Positions 57,663 through 64,000 of a stretch of 64,000 nucleotides of DNA are shown here, in pieces. The position numbers and the translations under genes were made by a program. The stretch is from NCBI GenBank assembly GCA_024704765.1, contig JAKMXF010000354.1, forward strand, positions 248,690 through 312,689, read 5' to 3'. Below the pieces are notes generated by a model that was given only the letters and a program-made list of their open reading frames with translations, ran no database searches and was not told where the DNA came from. Numbering within the stretch: the first letter of the stretch is position 1; each line of letters starts with the position of its first letter. Origin of the DNA: Oopsacas minuta. Taxonomy: Eukaryota > Porifera > Hexactinellida > Lyssacinosida > Leucopsacidae.

Positions 57663-59330
57663 TCATGTTGTATGAGATTTAACATTAGGAGTGTGTTTGT
57701 AACAAGTGAAGTAATTACCCGGTATCAATCCCTTTCTTCCCTTACTGTTCATAGCATGCCACCAGATACTGTCGTTCTGTGAGCTTCTCTTCAAGACACG
57801 GAGTTGATCTGCTTTCTGAAAACTCAGTTCATCTTCGTGCTCTGCTGGATAGTCATAAACAGCGTAAACTTTTCCTCCATTAATAACACCGATCTCATTC
57901 TGTACCTTCAGTAAGAAGTGCAGACATTCGGTAGCTGTAGCAGAAGAGTATTTGTCATAGAATGCTCCCCCTACTTCATGCAGAGCTTCACACTCATCAT
58001 AAGCTAGTTTTAGAGGAGTATCCGCGTCATCATTCGGTGTGAATAGAGATGATCCATTCAGCACCAAGTGACGTACCATGTCTGGGTTAGAAACAGATAC
58101 AGCACAGTGTAATGGTGTCCATCCGTCTGGATCCTGACAATTAATATCAGCTCCTTTCTCTAGCAATAGACTAACCACTTGAGCACTACCTCTGAGAGCA
58201 GCCTTGTGAAGAGCAGTTAGTCCACGTCCTGATTTAGATTCTATGTCTACTCTACCCTGACGTAAACAGGTACGAACTACGTCGACCTCTCCTTCCAGGG
58301 CAGCGTCTAGGAATACCGCCTCTGCCTGGAAGTGCACCCGCCTCTGAGTATCACAACCTGCCTTGAGAGAGGTATCTAGATCTATTCTGAGAGGAGAATT
58401 GGACAGGGTTTGACTTGTGTCCTGAGGTTTATCATGAGGGGAGAGGGAGAACTTCTCTGTCATCTCCTCCAACACCTCCTCGTCCTCTGTCTCATCAGAC
58501 ATACTAATCGGATCTTCATCTTTTTGTCCCTGTTTGTGTTTCTTGTCTAGAGAGGTCAGGTCTGAGTACGTGTTATAGATACCCAGTTGGATGTCTATTG
58601 ACTTGTGTTCTGTGTCTGCGGGTGGGATAGAGGGAGGTGGTTCCTTAATAGTAGGAACAGGTTCCAACTTCTGATCCAAACTATGCCACCGTTTATACTT
58701 CTCATCGCTAACAGATTCATCTGTCACTCTCCAAAGACTAGGCTCTCTATGCTGCACGAGGCGAGTGACGTCATCAGATGAATAGCTATGTAATTGCTTC
58801 TCACTGGTAACAGCTGGTGGTGAGTTATTGGTGGATATTCTTACTTGTGAAATACTCTTGCTTAATTGATCCACATAAGCTGATCTTTGTTGTAGTCTAT
58901 CTTCAGTTTGTCTCACTTGTTGTAGTAATGATTTTATAGTGCTTTTTTGTGCTTTTTCACACCTCTTAGCCTCTTTGACTTTCCCCTCCAGCTGTCCTAT
59001 TTGACTGTGTAGTGTTGTAAGCATCTGAGGTGCTTGATCACTGGTTTCTATCTCTAATAGCTCGTTAGTGCTTTGGAGTGAGGCAAGTTCAGATAACAAT
59101 TTATCTCTCTCTCTCTTTGCTTCTTCACATTCACTTTCTGTCTCTTCACGCAGTTGTAACAGCTGTTTTTTGGTAGAAGACAACTGGGACATTCGTGAGT
59201 GACAGCTGAGACAAGCTTGCTCCAATACCAAACATTGCTGATAGAACCTTAAGCGAGATGAATAGTTCTTGCTAGGACTCGCGTGTTTCTTGTGTTTATG
59301 TTTAGCAGACAGAAATGTGCGGCTTGGCAT
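57663..59330 (-). CDS. ASPP-family protein (ankyrin plus SH3)
   Basis: ASPP proteins (PPP1R13B, TP53BP2, iASPP) bind p53-family proteins and protein phosphatase 1 through C-terminal ankyrin repeats and an SH3 domain. The start is the ATG at 59330, giving 555 residues. A basic N terminus is followed by a long coiled coil (about 35-165), then a Ser/Pro/acidic linker. Ankyrin repeats run from about 335 to 440 (LDAALEGEVDVVRTCL, GLTALHKAALRGSAQVV, DGWTPLHCAVSVSN). The typical ASPP link before SH3 (LKVQNEIGVINGGKVYAVYDY) runs into the SH3 at about 480-540 (DELSF, WWHAMNSKGRKGLIPGNYF). The order and spacing of ankyrin and SH3 are the ASPP signature. It is shorter than vertebrate ASPP1/2 (about 1100 residues) and nearer the length of iASPP. 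I did not find a clear PP1-docking RVxF motif by eye. Confidence 0.88.
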   Translation of the reverse strand: MPSRTFLSAKHKHKKHASPSKNYSSRLRFYQQCLVLEQACLSCHSRMSQLSSTKKQLLQLREETESECEEAKRERDKLLSELASLQSTNELLEIETSDQAPQMLTTLHSQIGQLEGKVKEAKRCEKAQKSTIKSLLQQVRQTEDRLQQRSAYVDQLSKSISQVRISTNNSPPAVTSEKQLHSYSSDDVTRLVQHREPSLWRVTDESVSDEKYKRWHSLDQKLEPVPTIKEPPPSIPPADTEHKSIDIQLGIYNTYSDLTSLDKKHKQGQKDEDPISMSDETEDEEVLEEMTEKFSLSPHDKPQDTSQTLSNSPLRIDLDTSLKAGCDTQRRVHFQAEAVFLDAALEGEVDVVRTCLRQGRVDIESKSGRGLTALHKAALRGSAQVVSLLLEKGADINCQDPDGWTPLHCAVSVSNPDMVRHLVLNGSSLFTPNDDADTPLKLAYDECEALHEVGGAFYDKYSSATATECLHFLLKVQNEIGVINGGKVYAVYDYPAEHEDELSFQKADQLRVLKRSSQNDSIWWHAMNSKGRKGLIPGNYFTCYKHTPNVKSHTT

Positions 59331-59540
59331 TACTAATTGAGCTTGTATAATGTAATACAAGTAAGGGATTTATCATATCATTAGTTAATTACTGTAGAGA
59401 AAGCTTTTTGTGACAAGTATTGTTACGTAATCATTGTGTGTAGAATATTATAACTGATTTTACTAATTTGTATAACTCAATATTTGTTCGTTGTTCGAAT
59501 TAATTGGATAGGTAAATTTGGTAGCCGATTCCTTTTATAC

Positions 59541-59682
59541 TAGAGTGTAACCTCCACAAACAGGGTGCCAGGGGCGCCGAAAACGCTAACCGATTTCCCT
59601 GTTTGTGGAAGTTTGTTTGCATGGCAATATGATTCGCTCTCCGTTTCCAGAGGTCTCGTTTGTTTGTGGAGGCTATACTTTA
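59541..59682. repeat. Short inverted-repeat element, 142 bp
   Basis: The left end TAGAGTGTAACCTCCACAAA and inverted right end TAAAGTATAGCCTCCACAAA match at 17 of 20 positions. A third copy of the CCTGTTTGTGGA core lies inside, at about 59601-59612. It sits in the 450-bp spacer between the ASPP-like gene start and the ankyrin gene end, which otherwise shows nothing. Confidence 0.6.
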
Positions 59683-59781
59683 CGTTTCGTTTTCAAAGTT
59701 ACGAAAAATGTATTTACAGATATACAAACATAAGAAATAAACATCTATTTGCATATACGTTAGGTAGTTATAAAATATTCA

Positions 59782-61479
59782 TTAGGGAGGTAGATAATGT
59801 AACAGCATGTTATAGATACGGGGTTGTCTATTCAAGATATTAAATGGTACTTTCTTCCTAACGATAACATTAGCAGCTAATGTAAGAAGGGGGTATGGTT
59901 TGTTAAGGATAACATACTTGTCCCTGGTCCCTTCGTATGCTTGTCTGGCAGGCCCTATCCTAAAACTGTAAATAATACTGTTTATCTGATCGATGAATGA
60001 ATTACCCTCACTGTCCACTGTAAATGGACTAGCTCCACTTTCTATTAGCGTCTGTACCATGTATATGTCCCCGTAGAGTAACCAATGTTGTAATAGAGTA
60101 CGTCCTGTATTTGCATTCCTTACATTGATGTCATTATCAAAACGAGCAATGAACCCAGATAATTCTCTCTTATCAAATGAGTGGCAAACTTCGTTAACGT
60201 CAACAAATGATATCTTTGAGTTATAAAAATGGGAAGCTGGAAGATAAACAAACACTTTATTGAGAGAAATAGAGAATACTTCTAGCTCATAGTATGGAAT
60301 CTCACTGAAAGTCCCATAATACGTAACTAACAGCTGATGCATACTAAACAATAGCAATACAAACACCTCTATTGACTTATTTACCATATTTTTATCCTTA
60401 TTTACAAGTATAACGTCAGGTGTCATATTTACAAAACTACTCAATAAAGAGAAATTTATTACAGCCATCAAATCTTCTTTCGTTATTAGGTACTTCGTAT
60501 ATTTGATAAAAATATTTAAAAGTGTAGACAATAATGTATAAGTATATTCTGATTGATAAGGCTGTACTTTTAGCCATGACGTAATCAATAGTTCGATTAT
60601 TAATTTGGTACGTAAATAATATCCATGTTTGGTGCTATTCTCTATAATAGCCGTTATCAAGGGCAAATCAAAAGCAATACTGAGAGGATCGTTAAAGTTC
60701 CATAAGTGTTGCCAAATATTTATCATAAACTCTGTATGCTCGAACGTACAATCACAAGAGTTTTCTGTTTGAGTGCAATAACAAACACTAGTACGAGAAT
60801 CAGAGAAATTAGCAATACGAGGCGTGTTACTGTTATTAACAAATTCGAAACAGTTTTTAAAGAGATAGGAAAATGGAGCAGTGATACCTGTGAAATAATT
60901 GTGAGCTATTATACCGTGTTTAACAAATAGAGCTATCACATGACAATGCTGATCCACGGGGCCCCATTTGCTATACGCTACTTCAGGATAATTTCCATTT
61001 ACCGATTTGAATCTGTGATGCACTAAGTTCCAAACAGAGAATCGAATACTATTATCAATATACAGATCCACAAAATTGATGAGAATATCGATCAGCTGTA
61101 AACATGGATTAGTACCAGCTGAGCAGTAATGTAAAGCTTCTATTGGATTTAACATTCTATCATCTTGAGTTAGACGAGCTCCTCTCTCACAAAGGATAGC
61201 AATAATGTCTCTTATATTATCAAGCTTGTTATGATCGCTATTAAATAAAAATTCGTAGTATCGTTCTGCATGGAATGTTCCAGGAGGTTTAGGTAAAATA
61301 GCTAAGTGCAATAGTGACAACCCTTTTTCACCTGTCTCGTTAATGTCGTCTGTTTCAGATAACAGGCTCCTTACTTCTGAAGCCCGTTTGTATAACACAG
61401 CTCTCTGGAGAGAAAGATAGTGAGAGTAAGGTTGTAAATTTGACTTAATTGTTGAAATCTTAGAATTATGATGGCCCAT
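59782..61479 (-). CDS. Ankyrin-repeat protein with N-myristoylation-like start
   Basis: 566 residues in one exon, starting at the ATG at 61479. Ankyrin-like units lie near residues 25-120 (KGLSLLHLAIL and CERGARLTQDD) and near 450-510 (GRTLLQHWLLYGDIYMVQTLIESGASP). The long middle (about 150-440) is Leu/Ile-rich, probably helical repeats without clear consensus. The last 40 residues (PYPLLTLAANVIVRKKVPF onward) resemble the SOCS/BC-box closing of ankyrin ubiquitin-ligase receptors, though weakly. The protein starts MGHHNSKIS, with Gly2, Ser6 and Lys7, the usual N-myristoyltransferase pattern. A role as a membrane-bound ligase adaptor is inference. No orthologue is recognised. Confidence 0.7.
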   Translation of the reverse strand: MGHHNSKISTIKSNLQPYSHYLSLQRAVLYKRASEVRSLLSETDDINETGEKGLSLLHLAILPKPPGTFHAERYYEFLFNSDHNKLDNIRDIIAILCERGARLTQDDRMLNPIEALHYCSAGTNPCLQLIDILINFVDLYIDNSIRFSVWNLVHHRFKSVNGNYPEVAYSKWGPVDQHCHVIALFVKHGIIAHNYFTGITAPFSYLFKNCFEFVNNSNTPRIANFSDSRTSVCYCTQTENSCDCTFEHTEFMINIWQHLWNFNDPLSIAFDLPLITAIIENSTKHGYYLRTKLIIELLITSWLKVQPYQSEYTYTLLSTLLNIFIKYTKYLITKEDLMAVINFSLLSSFVNMTPDVILVNKDKNMVNKSIEVFVLLLFSMHQLLVTYYGTFSEIPYYELEVFSISLNKVFVYLPASHFYNSKISFVDVNEVCHSFDKRELSGFIARFDNDINVRNANTGRTLLQHWLLYGDIYMVQTLIESGASPFTVDSEGNSFIDQINSIIYSFRIGPARQAYEGTRDKYVILNKPYPLLTLAANVIVRKKVPFNILNRQPRIYNMLLHYLPP

Positions 61480-61643
61480 TTGACAAATAATAAACTCTAA
61501 ATTGAAAGTGATCAGTTGTCTTATTAACAATAAAGTTTGTTTAAATAATAAATAGGTAGTACGACAAAATTCATATATTCAAAATCTCTGATTTAATGTA
61601 CATACATTCAAAATATATTTACCTATGTCAAATATATAAAATT

Positions 61644-62468
61644 CTAAAAGATAAAACAAATTTTCCTATTTCCAGGGCTGATCCAATGACCACCCCGTCC
61701 TCTCCTCACTTCTCTTGTCCAACTGGGCACAAAGCTGTAGTTGCTACCAAATATCCAAGGACCACTCCATCCTATCCTCACTTCTCTTGTCCAGCTGGCC
61801 ACAAACCTGTAGTTGCTACCAAATGATCTGAAAACTGACGCCAGACAGAGTAGAGGTTGGAAACTGTTAGAAATAACGCTAGCAATCCCTCTCATAAATA
61901 TTTTACTTATATTATTACCCCAATTCCAATTACCCCAATCAACCCAATTATCCCAGGGCGTTGGAACTGTAGTTGGTACTTGCAATGAATTCCTATATAA
62001 AGCGAAAGTTAGAACAGCAATAGCTACAATCAAGAATATATTCGTGAAGCTAAGCCAGCTATTAGCTTGATAACTAGAATGAGAATAATCATAATCAATC
62101 TCATACTCCAATCCACAAGAATCTTTCAGTATGTAGGGATCCTCTGAGTGTTCATATCCCTCACAAGACACCTGGATACGACCAAACTTGTATCTTTGAT
62201 CAAAATCTGCTTCACACTCCCATCTAACGTCTTGTCTTTGTGATCCAATGTTAGAACATATCACCAAGTTAGGCCTGGGGGTAGAACTACAACCAGCTGA
62301 TCCACCCACACATCTCAGCTGAGGAATAGGACTGACGCGACGTGAATTTGTCAATTGTCCCTCCCTCAACACGATGGAGTCTACATTCTGTAGCAGAATC
62401 CTATCAAAATGAGATTGAGCATAACAGCTGGTGGCAATAAACATAACCAATGCCAATAATAACTGCAT
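61644..62468 (-). CDS. SARAF-like store-operated calcium entry regulator, copy A
   Basis: SARAF (TMEM66) is an ER membrane protein that slowly inactivates STIM/Orai store-operated calcium entry. Copy A is 274 residues: signal peptide about 1-18 (MQLLLALVMFIATSCYA), a luminal domain with six or more Cys and the family blocks SRRVSPIPQLRCVGGSAGC, VRWECEADFDQRYKFGR and VSCEGYEHSEDPY, then one membrane helix at about 142-162. After the helix the cytosolic tail is unlike known SARAF: Trp-rich, with a 24-residue tandem duplication (FGSNYRFVASWTREV / FGSNYSFVPSWTREV), and it lacks the Gly/Tyr-rich tail of copy B. The tail is encoded by a 72-bp direct repeat. The reading frame is intact. It lies 1.3 kb downstream of copy B on the same strand. 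Confidence 0.88.
   Translation of the reverse strand: MQLLLALVMFIATSCYAQSHFDRILLQNVDSIVLREGQLTNSRRVSPIPQLRCVGGSAGCSSTPRPNLVICSNIGSQRQDVRWECEADFDQRYKFGRIQVSCEGYEHSEDPYILKDSCGLEYEIDYDYSHSSYQANSWLSFTNIFLIVAIAVLTFALYRNSLQVPTTVPTPWDNWVDWGNWNWGNNISKIFMRGIASVISNSFQPLLCLASVFRSFGSNYRFVASWTREVRIGWSGPWIFGSNYSFVPSWTREVRRGRGGHWISPGNRKICFIF
61688..61828. repeat. 72-bp tandem duplication in the SARAF copy A tail
   Basis: Two adjacent copies start at 61688 and 61760 (GACCAC[C/T]CC[G/A]TCCT...), roughly 85 percent alike. They encode two 24-residue repeats in the C-terminal tail of SARAF copy A. Confidence 0.75.
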
Positions 62469-62650
62469 CTGTTGGTAACGAATACTCTGTTTAATAATCG
62501 AGATAGAAATATTACAGCCCTGACCTTGCTGCTCACAGAATTTACTCCTGGCTATTTATACGGGAGTCCAATAGGATGATATCTTATTATCTAGAATGGC
62601 GACGTGTTACAAACTTTCAACATAAATACGTAGTTAGTTAGTCGGCGAAT

Positions 62651-62722
62651 TACAGTACACCTTGATTATTAGGACGCTTTTGACAGATCCCAACGAGTCT
62701 GGATAATCGAGGTTGCACTGTA
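62651..62722. repeat. Short pogo-like inverted-repeat element, 72 bp
   Basis: The left end TACAGTACACCTTGATTATT and the inverted right end TACAGTGCAACCTCGATTAT bound a very short unit between the two SARAF genes. The rest of this 413-bp spacer (62469-62881) shows no gene; it should contain the promoter of copy A. Confidence 0.6.
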
Positions 62723-62881
62723 TTAGTATTTACACAGCAATTGTTAGCGATAAATATTAAATAATAATTCATAAGTCATAACGTATTTAATATAAAGAGC
62801 AGAGTAAATAGTTTTTAGTAATAGCAATACTTTTCAGTTAGCTGAAAATAAGGGATATTAACATGTAATAGTGTATATTTA

Positions 62882-63826
62882 TTATCTCTTGCTAGTACCT
62901 CCAAACGCACTCTTCCTAGAAGTGCTTCCTCCTCCTGAGGAGAATCCAGAACTACCCCATCCACTCCCCTGATACCCTCTCCTTGCTCCACCTCCCCAGC
63001 CGGACATACCCCCATGATGATACCCTGATCCATAACCATAACCAGACCCATACCCGCGTCCATAACCAGACCCATAACCAGACCCATACCCGCGTCCATA
63101 ACCAGACCCATAACCACGCCCGTAACCACGAAATGGAGATGTGAACATGTTAAAAATTGAGTTAACGATTCCTCCAATAAACATTCCGCCCAAAAAATTA
63201 CCCCAAAACCCTCCAGTGTTACTAGGGGATGTTCCCCCCGTAGAAGGTGAAGCTGTGTGTCCAGTGGGTGTGCCTGTTGTATCTGTACCTCTCCCATCCA
63301 AGGAATTCTGGTAGATAGCATATATAAGAATACCGATAGCAGCAAATATGATTATATTTGTAAAGCTAAACCAGCTAGATTGATTATAAGAGTAGTCTTG
63401 ATTATATTGATGACTAGAATGAGAATAATCATAATCAATCTCATACTCCAATCCACAAGAATCTTTCAGTATGTAGGGATCCTCTGAGTGTTCATATCCC
63501 TCACAAGACACCTGGATACGACCAAACTTGTATCTTTGATCAAAATCTGCTTCACACTCCCATCTAACGTCTTGTCTTTGTGATCCAATGTTAGAACATA
63601 TCACCAAGTTAGGCCTGGGGGTAGAACTACAACCAGCTGATCCACCCACACATCTCAGCTGAGGAATAGGACTGACGCGACGTGAATTTGTCAATTGTCC
63701 CTCCCTCAACACGATGGAGTCTACATTCTGTAGCAGAACCCTCTCAAAATGAGATTGAGCATAACAGCTGGTGGCAACAAATATTACCAGTGCCAATAAT
63801 AACTGCATCTGTAGGTGACGAATCAT
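62882..63826 (-). CDS. SARAF-like store-operated calcium entry regulator, copy B
   Basis: 314 residues from the ATG at 63826 (an internal ATG at 63808 matches the start of copy A). Signal peptide about 1-24, then the same Cys-rich SARAF luminal domain as copy A, a membrane helix at about 154-174 (FTNIIIFAAIGILIYAIY), and a cytosolic tail. The tail is Ser/Thr/Pro/Gly-rich, then Gly/Tyr/Arg-rich (repeats of GYGSGYGRG), ending GGTSKR. A Gly/Ser/Tyr-rich tail is normal for SARAF, so this copy keeps the family architecture. The luminal coding sequence is identical to copy A over 326 nt. Confidence 0.92.
   Translation of the reverse strand: MIRHLQMQLLLALVIFVATSCYAQSHFERVLLQNVDSIVLREGQLTNSRRVSPIPQLRCVGGSAGCSSTPRPNLVICSNIGSQRQDVRWECEADFDQRYKFGRIQVSCEGYEHSEDPYILKDSCGLEYEIDYDYSHSSHQYNQDYSYNQSSWFSFTNIIIFAAIGILIYAIYQNSLDGRGTDTTGTPTGHTASPSTGGTSPSNTGGFWGNFLGGMFIGGIVNSIFNMFTSPFRGYGRGYGSGYGRGYGSGYGSGYGRGYGSGYGYGSGYHHGGMSGWGGGARRGYQGSGWGSSGFSSGGGSTSRKSAFGGTSKR
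63032..63130 (-). repeat. Coding repeat, Gly-Tyr-rich tail of SARAF copy B
   Basis: Short in-frame units that read CCATACCCGCGTCCATAACC-like on the plus strand repeat about five times and encode GRGYGSGYG-type sequence. The unit is a likely site of length change. Confidence 0.8.
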
Positions 63827-64000
63827 TGGAAATAAATAAAATGTATATTAGTAATAGGATGTGTTTTTTTGCAATAGAATATAGTAATATAATTTAGATA
63901 TTGTATCTCACAAGTTTGTGACTATATTTGATACATAAATTGAGTAATTTATTAATTTCTATTTATACATTGGAAATGATGCGATAAGACAGGCCTTATA

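Noticed and set aside
62815-63345. 176-codon minus-strand frame with GMGLVMDAG repeats
   Set aside because: Another frame of the Gly/Tyr coding repeat of SARAF copy B.

Overview
The window is eukaryotic nuclear DNA from an animal. It carries a TRAF-type gene, an ASPP-type gene, two SARAF genes, MGAT4, a class II DYRK kinase, NELF-B, BRD7/9 and an ankyrin/SOCS-box gene, which together are a metazoan gene set. AT-rich sequence, dense genes, many single-exon genes, short GT-AG introns (about 65-740 nt for most), a huge-exon sacsin gene and an RNA-dependent RNA polymerase gene suggest an early-branching animal, most plausibly a sponge. The species is an inference and not proven by the sequence.

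Layout. Positions 1-10681 (minus): the 5' 9 kb of coding sequence of a sacsin-like giant chaperone gene that runs off the left edge. 11380-12636 (minus): a two-exon ankyrin/SOCS-box protein ending in a CaaX motif. 12737-13220: a foldback transposable element. 13477-15387 (minus): NELF-B. 16745-18285 (minus): a TRAF-like gene broken by two frameshifts and a stop. 19396-37815 (plus): a tight head-to-tail run of MFI/C11orf65-like, INO80, NVL, MRRF, a HAUS2-like protein, a PsuG-PsuK pseudouridine-catabolism fusion, BRD7/9 and MGAT4, with some spacers of only 67-123 bp. 38552-40462 (minus): a berberine-bridge-type flavoprotein with an acylation-like N terminus. 42524-50344 (minus): a 2606-residue single-exon protein. 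50733-55384 (plus): a two-exon ester hydrolase (C11orf54 family) whose intron contains a whole DYRK kinase gene on the other strand. 57663-63826 (minus): an ASPP-like protein, an N-myristoylation-type ankyrin protein and two tandem SARAF genes.

The standout is the 2606-residue protein. In order it carries a Cys4 zinc module resembling the RIG-I C-terminal domain, a DECH RIG-I/Dicer-class helicase, a cellular (QDE-1/Rdp1 class) RNA-dependent RNA polymerase with a DLDGD active site, a Pol-beta-type nucleotidyltransferase with an intact acidic triad, and about 600 residues of unassigned C terminus. The first three enzymes are the same activities that work as separate subunits in the fission yeast RDRC complex (Hrr1, Rdp1, Cid12) and as separate proteins in nematode RNAi amplification (DRH-3, RRF-1/EGO-1, RDE-3). 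The protein therefore looks like an RNA-silencing amplifier made as one polypeptide. No Dicer or Argonaute is in this window.

Repeats: several short inverted-repeat elements share pogo/Tigger-like ends (roughly TACAGT..AACCTC), one 484-bp foldback has about 127-bp arms, and a roughly 130-bp repeat occurs in two places. Exon joins were chosen from GT-AG sites and reading-frame phase by eye; no alignment or RNA data were available.
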